DNA of 9,943 nucleotides from DATJZH01 sp035499215 (GTDB lineage Bacteria > Actinomycetota > Actinomycetes > Streptosporangiales > Streptosporangiaceae): assembly GCA_035499215.1 (NCBI GenBank), contig DATJZH010000212.1, positions 1-9,943 of the forward strand, given 5' to 3'. The translations under genes and the position numbers were made by a program. Below, one piece after another: positions 1 to 6,276 of this stretch. Positions within the stretch are counted from its first letter, which is position 1. Each line of letters opens with the position of its first letter. Below the pieces are notes generated by a model. It did no database searches, was not told the DNA's origin, and saw only the letters and a program-made list of their open reading frames with translations.

Positions 1-378
1 CGGCTTCCGCACTTCGGCGGCTTCGCTGCCTGGCTCAGCCCTGACTGCCGCAGCCGCCGAGCCGATCACTTCCGGCTTCGCCGCAGGCACAGTCTGCCCG
101 GTCAGCTGTCCGGTCAGCCGCTCGACGAGCTTCCGCTGGGCGGCCAGCAGTTGCTCGGCGATGTCGAAGGCGCCCATCACCACCGTCAGCGGACTGGGCA
201 GCAGGCGTGCCAGCGCGGGCAGATCGGCTGTCGTGGAAGAGCCGGTGATTTGCCGCCTTGCCGTCTGGACTGCCAGCGCCCGCGTTCGCACGCTGCCGGT
301 CACGGCCTGACGGCTCTTGCGGCTCTGGGTTAGGACTCGGCCCTGGAGTCCCCGGCCGAAAGCTCGGGCGTCAATCAT
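1..378 (-). CDS. Partial helical protein, possibly phasin-like (3' end beyond the left edge)
   Basis: An open frame starts at ATG 378-376 and stays open for 126 codons to base 1, so the gene continues out of the window. The start is well supported: AGGAGG lies 4 nt upstream (383-388). The N-terminus (residues 1-48) is strongly basic and Arg/Gln/Ser-rich. Residues about 55-95 form a likely amphipathic helix (LLPSPLTVVMGAFDIAEQLL followed by AAQRKLVERLTGQ). The tail from about 97 is Ala/Pro/Glu/Lys-rich and probably disordered. The pattern of a surface-seeking helix containing 'FDIAEQLLAAQRK' and an Ala/Lys/Pro tail recalls small phasin-type granule proteins, but I recognise no definite family signature. 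There is no signal peptide or membrane segment. The gene is transcribed divergently from the propeller gene at 748. The reading frame is likely real; the function is a guess. Confidence 0.68.
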   Translation of the reverse strand, partial: MIDARAFGRGLQGRVLTQSRKSRQAVTGSVRTRALAVQTARRQITGSSTTADLPALARLLPSPLTVVMGAFDIAEQLLAAQRKLVERLTGQLTGQTVPAAKPEVIGSAAAAVRAEPGSEAAEVRKP

Positions 379-381
379 GTG

Positions 382-388
382 TCCTCCT
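382..388 (-). promoter_or_regulatory. Strong ribosome binding site of the left-edge gene
   Basis: Read on the minus strand this is AGGAGGA, with AGGAGG four bases before ATG 378. It is one of the best matches to the anti-Shine-Dalgarno sequence in the window, and it is the main reason for trusting the open-ended frame at 1-378. Confidence 0.7.
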
Positions 389-416
389 GTATCATTCCTT
401 TCGCAAACTATATCAA
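389..416 (-). promoter_or_regulatory. Candidate promoter of the left-edge gene in a short AT-rich island
   Basis: The only AT-rich stretch before the left-edge gene holds, on the minus strand, TATAGT (412-407) as a possible -10 box. It also holds the pair TTGATA (416-411) and TGATAC (394-389), separated by 16 bases. The second pair would place the transcription start on top of the Shine-Dalgarno, so TATAGT as -10 is the more workable reading, although no clear -35 box precedes it. This is inferred from sequence alone. Confidence 0.3.
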
Positions 417-544
417 GCGCACCGCGTGAGATGACGAGCAACTCGGGTGCTGGGAACGTGCGCCGGCCAGGGCAGTCGCTTGCGCACAGGCCCGGCGGCT
501 CGCTCGCCGTGGCCGTTGCGCACCGTCCCGGCCGGCATCAGGTA

Positions 545-568
545 GCCGCGGCTCCGGTGGCCCGCGGC
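545..568. repeat. Perfect 7-bp inverted repeat (hairpin or operator candidate)
   Basis: GCCGCGG (545-551) pairs exactly with CCGCGGC (562-568) across a 10-base loop. It lies in the middle of the divergent spacer and is followed by the palindrome GATCGATC (569-576). It could be an operator for one of the divergent genes or a chance GC-rich hairpin. Confidence 0.35.
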
Positions 569-747
569 GATCGATCGTCAGCCATCTGCGACCGAGGACA
601 GCGCCGTGTTCGAACCGCTCGCGCTACTCTGCCCGAGAGCCGGTATGTCCAGGATCGGCCCCCGGCCCGCACATCCGGCCTGCCCGGGCGCCACGAGCAG
701 ACGGGCCTGCGGGACGCAGCGTCGCTAGAGTTGTCTATTGTTCCTAT

Positions 748-1659
748 GTGCATCTAGGTGAAGTGGGTAGCGCGTTGGACATACTCCTGCCGGAGCCGAG
801 CAGCTCCGTCGTGGCAGTCCCGCCGCCCGCCAGCGGCCCCGGCTACTGGGCCGGCGCGCCGAGCGCAGCATACGTGAACGGCCAGATCTACCTGGCTTAC
901 CGACTTCGCCGCCCGCTGGGCCGCGGCCGGGGCTATGCCATAGCAGTTGCCAGGTCTGAAGACGGGGAAGCCTTCGAGACGATCCTGACCTTCCGCAAGG
1001 ACGAGTTTGGCACTGAGTCGCTGGAGCGACCTGCGCTCGTCCGCACGCCGGACGGCGGCTGGCGGCTGTACCTGAGCTGTGCGACTGCGGGCACCAAGCA
1101 CTGGCGTGTGGAGATGATGGAAGCCGCCGGTCCGGGCGAGTTCGATTCGCGTACCAGCCGGGTCGTGCTTCCCGGTGACGCCAAGACCGGCGTCAAGGAC
1201 CCGGTGATCAGGTATCGCGACGGTCTGTGGCAGCTCTGGGCGTCGTGTCACCCGCTGGCCGAACCCGGCGAGTCCGACCAGATGGTGACCGACTACGCGA
1301 CCAGCCCTGACGGGATCGACTGGACCTGGCACGGCACCGCTCTGAGCGGCCGGCCAGGCTTCTGGGATGCCAGGGGCGCCAGGGTCACGTCGGTGTACTT
1401 CCTTTCCGGGAGGATCCTCGCCACTTACGACGGGCGTGCCACCGCCGCGCAGAACTACGAGGAGCTGACCGGCCTCGCGACAGGCACCGAGCCGACGGCG
1501 CTCGTGCCTCACGGCGCCGCACCGCTGGCCGTCTCCCCCCTCCGCGGTGGCGGTCTGCGCTACCTGGACCTCCTGCCGCTCCCGGACGGCCGGCACCGCC
1601 TGTACTACGAGATGACCCGCGCCGACGGGGCGCACGAGCTTCGCACCGAACTGCGCTGA
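748..1659 (+). CDS. Five-bladed beta-propeller protein, GH43-type glycosidase-like
   Basis: This 303-residue protein shows the repeating blade pattern of the five-bladed propeller seen in GH43/GH32/GH130-type proteins. Strand segments end in aromatic-rich motifs: 'VNGQIYLAYR' (43-52), 'RSEDGEAFETI' (69-79), 'PDGGWRLYLSC' (101-111), 'KDPVIRYRDGLWQLWAS' (150-166), 'TSPDGIDWTWHG' (185-196), 'GRILATYDGR' (221-230) and 'LPDGRHRLYYEM' (278-289). Asp151 and Glu93 or Glu238 are possible active-site acids. The blade-1 position usually occupied by the GH43 catalytic Asp-Pro reads Ala-Pro (37-38), so activity on glycans is uncertain. There is no signal peptide, so it is probably cytoplasmic. The start is uncertain: GTG 748 has no ribosome binding site, and GTG 763 or TTG 775 just after AGGTGA (755-760) are alternatives. 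It converges on the sulfotransferase gene, with 90 bp between the two stop codons. Length and fold suit the superfamily; the substrate is unknown. Confidence 0.85.
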   Translation: MHLGEVGSALDILLPEPSSSVVAVPPPASGPGYWAGAPSAAYVNGQIYLAYRLRRPLGRGRGYAIAVARSEDGEAFETILTFRKDEFGTESLERPALVRTPDGGWRLYLSCATAGTKHWRVEMMEAAGPGEFDSRTSRVVLPGDAKTGVKDPVIRYRDGLWQLWASCHPLAEPGESDQMVTDYATSPDGIDWTWHGTALSGRPGFWDARGARVTSVYFLSGRILATYDGRATAAQNYEELTGLATGTEPTALVPHGAAPLAVSPLRGGGLRYLDLLPLPDGRHRLYYEMTRADGAHELRTELR

Positions 1660-1749
1660 CGCCGGGACAGACGCCGGGGGCATCGGGCGCGTGACTGCGC
1701 GGCGGCCTGCTGCGAGGCGCGGCTGACCCTGGCTGGGCGCCACTCCCGG

Positions 1750-2742
1750 TTAGTGCTGCCTGAACCTCCCGTTCCTCGCCTGCCGCTGGCCTGCGGGTCG
1801 GCTCCCGACCAGGCCGCCGGACCGGTCCCGTGGCGCAAGCCAGTCACTGAAATCAGACTCGGTCACCATCTCGAGCAGGCGGACATCTTCCTCGAAGTAC
1901 GGGATGAGCTGCTGACGCTGCTCCCAGGTAAGCGGCTGACGCTGGCGGGCTTTCTGCTGCAGGACACGCTCAAGCGGGTCGGTGATTCCTTCGCCTAGCG
2001 CGCCAGGCAGGTGCCGGCCGACAGCGGCACCTGCCCGCAGGGCGCGGGACAGCGCCAGATAAGTCAGGGTCCGGTCAGGCTGAGCGGTGACGTTCTCCCG
2101 CGGCAGCCGGGTGATAACTCCCCGCTCGACGCACAGCAACCCGCAAATCACATCAAGCATCTGGGCCGGGGTGTCGACGATGTCTCGGTAGCGCAGCACC
2201 AGCACCTGATCGCGGGGGAACAGGCTGTACAGATGCTGCAGCTGCTCCCCGTACTGGCCAAGGCTGGCGTAGTGCCAGAAGGCACTCCAGCCTGCTGCAA
2301 CGCGCTGTTCCTCCGCGGCGCAAGCGCGGACGATGTCATTGATCGGCTCGAGCCCAGCCGACCATAGGTGCGTCCAGTTGGAGTGCGCGCGCTCCACCGG
2401 GTCGCGCACGATCACGATCAGCCTGGCATGCGGGACAAGGTCGCGAATCCGCCGCTGGGCGGCCAGGTCATGCAGGTAGAACGGCGTGGCCTCGCCACAC
2501 TGCGCACCAGCGGGAGCAGCGCTGAAGAGCGCCTCGTAGTCAGCCCGCCGCCAGACGTGCTCACGGTAGGTCTGGACGTCGCCAGGGCCTCCGCCGCGCC
2601 GTGGCGGGGGGCCGTCGGTCAGGAAGAACTTGGGTTCTTTCACTGGTGACATGTACAGCTGAGGGTGCTGGGCCAGGGCGGCGTGCAATGCGGTTGTGCC
2701 CGCCTTCGGGGCGCCGATCACCAGGAAGTCAGGCAGTGCCAC
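1750..2742 (-). CDS. PAPS-dependent sulfotransferase (heparan sulfotransferase-like fold)
   Basis: The protein transfers sulfate from 3'-phosphoadenosine-5'-phosphosulfate to a hydroxyl or amine of an acceptor. At 330 residues it has the usual length for a cytosolic bacterial sulfotransferase. The 5'-phosphosulfate loop is 'GAPKAGTT' (residues 10-17) directly after the first beta-strand, with Lys13 as the expected catalytic lysine. The 3'-phosphate site is 'LIVIVRDPVERAHSNW' (108-123), with the expected Arg113 and Ser121. A further conserved segment is 'VLRYRDIVDTP' (182-192). 'MSPVKEPKFF' (31-40) matches the loop after the first helix. GTG 2742 is chosen because the P-loop strand begins immediately after it and AGGGAGG lies 4 nt upstream. 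The last 30 residues are Arg/Gln/Gly-rich and probably disordered. No partner gene in the window reveals the acceptor; a glycan or lipid is typical of the family. The family call is secure. Confidence 0.93.
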   Translation of the reverse strand: MALPDFLVIGAPKAGTTALHAALAQHPQLYMSPVKEPKFFLTDGPPPRRGGGPGDVQTYREHVWRRADYEALFSAAPAGAQCGEATPFYLHDLAAQRRIRDLVPHARLIVIVRDPVERAHSNWTHLWSAGLEPINDIVRACAAEEQRVAAGWSAFWHYASLGQYGEQLQHLYSLFPRDQVLVLRYRDIVDTPAQMLDVICGLLCVERGVITRLPRENVTAQPDRTLTYLALSRALRAGAAVGRHLPGALGEGITDPLERVLQQKARQRQPLTWEQRQQLIPYFEEDVRLLEMVTESDFSDWLAPRDRSGGLVGSRPAGQRQARNGRFRQH

Positions 2743-2746
2743 GAGG

Positions 2747-2753
2747 CCTCCCT
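2747..2753 (-). promoter_or_regulatory. Ribosome binding site of the sulfotransferase gene
   Basis: On the minus strand this reads AGGGAGG, with the core GGGAGG four bases before GTG 2742. It fixes the non-ATG start of the sulfotransferase. Confidence 0.65.
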
Positions 2754-2769
2754 GCGGGTCCAGGAGGGG

Positions 2770-2810
2770 TATCGATAGTGATTATGTCGCTCTTATTAAT
2801 AGGGATTTTA
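2770..2810 (-). promoter_or_regulatory. AT-rich island upstream of the sulfotransferase, probable promoter/operator
   Basis: This is the most AT-rich stretch of the spacer. It carries two perfect 8-bp palindromes, TATCGATA (2770-2777) and TATTAATA (2794-2801), centred 24 bp apart. On the minus strand CATAAT (2786-2781) and TAAAAT (2810-2805) are possible -10 boxes. The first would start transcription about 30 nt before the sulfotransferase start. No clear -35 box is visible, so the exact promoter is uncertain. Confidence 0.35.
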
Positions 2811-2960
2811 GCATTGGCGGTGGCTGCCCCTCATGTGATGTGCGATACACCGCATCTCCTTTGCCCGCCGGAGCGGAAGCTACACTTACCGGTCATCTCC
2901 GCGGGAATTCTGGGACGCCTGAGGCTCTCGCCTGCTGAGGGCGCCGTGACTGCCGCGTGA
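2778..2960 (+). CDS. Possible small secreted or membrane protein, 60 residues (speculative)
   Basis: GTG 2778 lies exactly 8 nt after AGGAGGGG (2762-2769), an excellent ribosome binding site, and opens a 60-codon frame ending at TGA 2958-2960. The N-terminus is hydrophobic ('MSLLLIGILALAVAAPHV' from the in-frame ATG 2784), like a signal peptide or membrane segment. It is followed by two Cys and a basic region. Against it: the frame overlaps the probable promoter of the divergent sulfotransferase, it contains four TTA codons, which are rare in actinomycetes, and no promoter of its own is visible. The hydrophobicity may simply be an AT-rich island read in frame. I do not recognise the product. 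Confidence 0.2.
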   Translation: MIMSLLLIGILALAVAAPHVMCDTPHLLCPPERKLHLPVISAGILGRLRLSPAEGAVTAA

Positions 2961-3072
2961 GAAGCAACGCCGGACATTTCCGGTGCGGGGAGGCGTTCCC
3001 TGTTCGGGGGATAAGGCTTCTGGATCGGTCCGCAGAGACCAATGCGGATGCCGTTGGCTGGCATAGCGCTGC

Positions 3073-3096
3073 GCCGGGCCGCCAGTCGGCACCGGC
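3073..3096 (-). terminator. Hairpin 34 nt past the CHAT stop codon, candidate operon terminator
   Basis: GCCGG-GCCG (3073-3081) pairs with CGGC-(A)-CCGGC (3087-3096). The result is a nine-pair all-GC stem with one bulged base and a five-base loop. It sits just after the stop of the last gene of the operon. No T-tract follows on the minus strand, which is common for actinobacterial terminators but leaves the call inferential. Confidence 0.42.
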
Positions 3097-3114
3097 AAGG
3101 GCCAGGATGGCACA

Positions 3115-3138
3115 TCAGCCGGTCAGCCGATCAGCCGG
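3115..3138. repeat. Three tandem 8-bp repeats spanning the CHAT stop codon
   Basis: TCAGCCGG, TCAGCCGA and TCAGCCGG follow each other without gaps. The last copy contains the TCA that is the CHAT stop codon on the minus strand, and the copies place further in-register TGA triplets behind it. It is probably simple slippage. Confidence 0.6.
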
Positions 3139-5737
3139 AGCCGAAGCAGACGAATGGGCTGAGGGGCTCCCGGAAGGCCGCTTCGGCGAGCGCCACGGCG
3201 GGCCTGGCACCGGCCGCGAGGCGGCGATGGTAGGCAGTCATCATGCCGGCGGCGTCGTCGTCGGCCACCCTGGCGACGCTGGAGACGACGGTCGCCGTGC
3301 CGACGTAGAGCAGGGCCGCCGTGAAGCCGAGGATCTCCTCGCCCGGGCGCACGACGGTCCGCCCCACGTCGCAGGCCGAGAGCACCACTTGGCGCGGAGC
3401 GACTGCGAGCTGCTGGATGTCGTAGGCCATGAGCGGGCCGTCTGCCAGGTCGAGGCTGGAGAACAGGACATTCTCGCGATCGTGGTGCCCGTGCGCGGCC
3501 AGGTGGGCGAGCGGCGCGCCGTCGAGGGCATGCAAGGTGGCACTGACAGTGGCCGTTTCCCCGAGCAGCGGGCGGCAGCCTGGATAGACCCTAGCTATCT
3601 CGGTGACTTCCCTGGCCGCGTTCGGGAGGTCTGGTCCGGCGACAAGCAGCGGCCGGCCTGCTCGCTGCCCGGCCGCCGCCTGACCGCGGCGCCAGGCGGC
3701 CAGCCATGCGGATGCGGACGGGCATACCGTCACCGGGCGGCCCCGCAGGTCGGGCAGCACGCTCCACGGGATGCTCGCCAGCGCGCCAGCCGGGACCAGG
3801 ACGACGCCGTCATCGCCGAGCCAGGACCGCAGCGGGGCAAGAATCTCGGCCGTGAGCACTCGTGTCTGGTGCCGGATTGACTCCCTGATCACGGCCCTAA
3901 GCCGGGCGGGCAGCCGCCGCCCGGCCAGGGTGTCAAGATCGGCGTTCAGCCGCCTTGCCGCCTCGGCGGCCGCCTCGAAGTCGCCGAGGCCGGTGAGACG
4001 CACAGATCCGTGCCTCAGCACCACCGCGTGCATCCTGCCGCGGCGGGCGAGGATGCCTGCCAGGCTCTGCCCGCTCTCGTCCAGCGCTGCGCTTACCTCG
4101 CCGGGGCTGGCCGGCGCAGCGGCCTCCCCGAGGCCGCTGGCCCGCCAGCTGTGCTCTCTGATCTCGCGCCGCAGCTCGCCGCGCCTGGTGATCGTGGCCG
4201 GGTCGCGGTTGCCGGTCAGCTCGGCGGTGCGGATCAGCTGGCTGAGCTGACGCAACTCGGCCAGCACCGCCGCTGCCCGCGGGTCGGCGGGCGGCCGCAC
4301 CGGCCTGACCCGGAACGCCTGCGCACGGGAGCGTTCCAGCCAGGCGAACACCAGCGGCGGCGACCTGCGGTCCAGCGCCAGACGCAGGCCAGCTTCGGCC
4401 AGATCCGCGCCGAGGGCCGCGGCGCCGGTCTGCAGGTCGAGGCTGCCGAGCCGGCCGCGGCGGACATGTACCATCGCCAGGCCTGCCCGGAGCTCGGCCA
4501 GTGCCGCCCCTGGCTGCCCCCGCAGTTCTGCCAGCTCAGCCCTCGCCAGCCGGCGCAAGAGGCCGACGTCAAGCGACACCATCGGCCCGCGGCAGCGCAC
4601 CGCCGAGATCTGCCGGCTCGCCTCGCCCGGGCGCCCGGCCGCGATCAGCGCACGGGCCGAGATCAGCTGCGCTGCATCCGCGTCGTTGCTCAGCCCGCAG
4701 ACGCGCAGCCGCTCGGCGAGCAGCAGCGCCTCGGCGGCGACAGGCCCTGAGCGGGCCGGTGAGACCGGCCGTGCGCGCAGCCGGGTGAGCTCCGCCAGGG
4801 CAGCGCATGCCTCGTTGCCCCGGCGGCGGAAGCGCCGCCCGGCGGCTGCCGCCCAGCGGCCCGCGACGGCCGGATCGCCGGCGGCTAGTGCGGCCTGCGA
4901 CCGGGCCAGCTCCGCTTCGGCCAGATCCTGGTCAAGCCGCTGCCGCCGGAACGAGGAAATCGCGCTGTCCAGCTCGCTGGCCGAGTCATCGGCCAGGCCG
5001 GCGGCGAGCAGCGCGCGGGCCTTGTCCATCGCCAGTACTGGCAGAAAACCTGGCGCGCTCAGCCGGTATATGTCAGCGGCGGCGTTGAAGAGCTGCAGCG
5101 CGGCGGGAACGTCGCCTGCCAGCAGATCGCAGTAACCCAGGTTATGCACCGCCTTGGCAGCGATCAGGTCGAGGCCCTCGTCCGCCGCAGTGCGCTGACA
5201 CCAGCGCAGGTCGGCCCGGGCCCGCCGGACATCACCGGTAATGAGATGCGAGAAACCGCGGTTCAGCAGCGCCCTGGCAAGCACCGCGGTCTCAGCCGCG
5301 TTTCCGTCCAGCAAGGCCACCGCATCGTCGAGCGTCGTCAGCGCGTCCCTGCCCCGCCAAGTCCGCAGTAGCAGCAGGCCGCGCTGGGAGAGCAGCACGC
5401 CCCGGTCATCCGCCGCGGCAAGGTCCTCGGCCTGGTCCAGGAGGCGCAGTCCGTACGCGGTGCGGCCCTGCTCGGCCTCGAATGCCGCCAGGCTCATCAG
5501 CAGCCTGGCGGTGAGGGCCAGGGCCTGCTGCCCCCCGCGGAACGGCCGTTCGCCGGGCTCCTTCTCGTCGTCCGCCCAGCCCAGCTGCAGCAGCCCGGCG
5601 CGCAGGTAACGGGCACCAGCGGCGGGGTGGCCGGCCGCAGCCGCCCGCAGGCCGCGCTGATGCGCGTCGCGGGCACGGCTCTCGGCGCGGGCGGGCGATC
5701 CGGCTGCCGGGGCTGAACCGCGCTCGGCACGGGACAT
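3131..5737 (-). CDS. TPR-CHAT protein: caspase-like cysteine peptidase with TPR sensor region
   Basis: This 868-residue protein is the fourth gene of the operon. Residues about 20-450 are Ala/Leu-rich helical hairpins of tetratricopeptide type, for example 'ALLNRGFSHLITGDVRRARA' (156-175) and 'AVHNLGYCDLLAGDVPAALQ' (196-215). A helical linker follows at 480-545. Residues about 555-868 form a CHAT domain (caspase HetF associated with TPRs): a beta-strand with 'VLVPAGALASIPWSVLPDL' (646-664), the catalytic His region 'HLAAHGHHD' (His749), the nucleophile 'VVLSACDVG' (Cys789), and the typical closing motif 'PFVCFGSG' at the C-terminus. Both dyad residues are present, so it should be an active cytoplasmic protease. 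The TPRs probably bind a partner or sense a signal. ATG 5737 is supported by GGAAGG 10 nt upstream and a 26-bp gap after the preceding gene. In the wider family, TPR-CHAT proteins serve as regulated proteases in conflict and signalling systems. Substrate and trigger here are unknown. Confidence 0.92.
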   Translation of the reverse strand: MSRAERGSAPAAGSPARAESRARDAHQRGLRAAAAGHPAAGARYLRAGLLQLGWADDEKEPGERPFRGGQQALALTARLLMSLAAFEAEQGRTAYGLRLLDQAEDLAAADDRGVLLSQRGLLLLRTWRGRDALTTLDDAVALLDGNAAETAVLARALLNRGFSHLITGDVRRARADLRWCQRTAADEGLDLIAAKAVHNLGYCDLLAGDVPAALQLFNAAADIYRLSAPGFLPVLAMDKARALLAAGLADDSASELDSAISSFRRQRLDQDLAEAELARSQAALAAGDPAVAGRWAAAAGRRFRRRGNEACAALAELTRLRARPVSPARSGPVAAEALLLAERLRVCGLSNDADAAQLISARALIAAGRPGEASRQISAVRCRGPMVSLDVGLLRRLARAELAELRGQPGAALAELRAGLAMVHVRRGRLGSLDLQTGAAALGADLAEAGLRLALDRRSPPLVFAWLERSRAQAFRVRPVRPPADPRAAAVLAELRQLSQLIRTAELTGNRDPATITRRGELRREIREHSWRASGLGEAAAPASPGEVSAALDESGQSLAGILARRGRMHAVVLRHGSVRLTGLGDFEAAAEAARRLNADLDTLAGRRLPARLRAVIRESIRHQTRVLTAEILAPLRSWLGDDGVVLVPAGALASIPWSVLPDLRGRPVTVCPSASAWLAAWRRGQAAAGQRAGRPLLVAGPDLPNAAREVTEIARVYPGCRPLLGETATVSATLHALDGAPLAHLAAHGHHDRENVLFSSLDLADGPLMAYDIQQLAVAPRQVVLSACDVGRTVVRPGEEILGFTAALLYVGTATVVSSVARVADDDAAGMMTAYHRRLAAGARPAVALAEAAFREPLSPFVCFGSG

Positions 5738-5763
5738 TTCGGCGGTGCCTTCCGGTGCTCGCC

Positions 5764-6276
5764 TCAGAGGATGAGCGCTGGGGTCACCACAGACCGCCCA
5801 GATCCGCTCTGTCCTTGCTCGGCTGGCCGCACTATCAGCTGAGCGATGCCGGGGGGCACGCGGGCGAAGGCGAACCGTCCCTCCTCGTCGCTGGCCGCGT
5901 TCAGCGAGTCTGCCGCGGTCTTGATCTCGATCTCGCGGCGCTGCGGCGGCGCCAGCCAGCCGTCGACGCGTGCCGTCCCGTCCTTGTTCGAGTCGATCCG
6001 GATCATGATTATCAGGCTGTCACTGTCGAAGGTGATCGTGCGGCTCTGCTCCGCCCCGCGGGCGGTGACGGTCGGCCGGTCCTCCTCAGCGGCGAGCCGG
6101 GCCACCTCGACCTCCAGGTCCCGGAGCGCCAGGGAGAACCGGATCCGCTCCGGCAGGTCGGCGGGCATGGGATCAGCTGCCTGGAACATTTCGCGGATAC
6201 CGGCCAGAACGCCGAGATCGGATTCATCCAGCGGCCCGTCGGCCGGGGGCCAGCCGCCCGCATCCGGGGGCTTCAC
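5764..6276 (-). CDS. Operon protein with helical N-terminus and carboxypeptidase-regulatory-like beta-sandwich
   Basis: The 170-residue protein is encoded between the sigma factor and CHAT genes. Residues 1-18 are Pro/Gly-rich. Residues 19-63 are helical and acidic, with 'DPMPADLPERIRFSLALRDL' (35-54) as the most family-like segment. Residues 68-150 form a beta-sandwich, ending in the classic regulatory-fold pattern 'ASDEEGRFAFARVPPG' (128-143) then 'QLIVR' (146-150). The Ser/Gly-rich tail closes with 'SVVTPALIL'. There is no signal peptide or membrane segment. GTG 6276 overlaps the sigma stop by 4 bp (GTGA) and has GAGGGGAG 6 nt upstream, so the start is firm. Its place directly after the sigma gene, and its short helical N-terminus, suggest a sigma-regulating partner. 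As the only protein of the operon without an enzymatic or DNA-binding domain, it is also a candidate protease substrate. Both roles are inference; I cannot name a family. Confidence 0.85.
   Translation of the reverse strand: MKPPDAGGWPPADGPLDESDLGVLAGIREMFQAADPMPADLPERIRFSLALRDLEVEVARLAAEEDRPTVTARGAEQSRTITFDSDSLIIMIRIDSNKDGTARVDGWLAPPQRREIEIKTAADSLNAASDEEGRFAFARVPPGIAQLIVRPAEQGQSGSGRSVVTPALIL

Larger units (their letters stand above)
379..747. other. Divergent intergenic region, no convincing gene
   Basis: This spacer separates the two divergent genes at 378 (minus) and 748 (plus). It holds the ribosome binding site and probable promoter of the left gene. It also contains a 7-bp perfect inverted repeat at 545-568, a direct repeat TTGCGCAC at 480-487 and 516-523, and a small AT-richer patch at 726-748 that may hold the promoter of the propeller gene. 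Open frames crossing it on both strands have Arg/Pro-rich, low-complexity translations typical of GC-rich noncoding DNA. They are not called. Confidence 0.6.
2743..3130. other. Intergenic region between the TPR-CHAT gene and the sulfotransferase gene
   Basis: Both flanking genes are on the minus strand, so this spacer is the 3' side of the large operon and the 5' side of the sulfotransferase gene. From right to left it contains three tandem 8-bp repeats reaching into the CHAT stop codon, a strong hairpin (3073-3096), GC-rich unassigned sequence, the AT-rich island (2770-2810) and the sulfotransferase ribosome binding site. The only candidate gene is the speculative 60-residue plus-strand frame. 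Confidence 0.6.

Noticed and set aside
317..757. Plus-strand 146-codon frame across the divergent spacer
   Set aside because: It overlaps the well-supported left-edge gene and both promoter regions. Its Arg/Pro-rich translation has no recognisable features.
754..1743. Long minus-strand open frame (329 codons) antisense to the propeller gene
   Set aside because: The translation is Arg/Ala/Gly-rich without any fold pattern. The opposite strand has clear propeller motifs and correct codon bias, so this is a GC-phase shadow.
1660..1749. Possible bidirectional terminator between the converging propeller and sulfotransferase genes (GGCGC/GCGCC arms near 1715-1741)
   Set aside because: The arms are only 5 bp with a 16-base loop and no T-tract, which is easily found by chance at this GC content.
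2957..3880. Plus-strand open frame of 307 codons over the CHAT domain end
   Set aside because: It overlaps the CHAT catalytic region on the other strand and has low-complexity Arg/Gly/Ala composition and no ribosome binding site.
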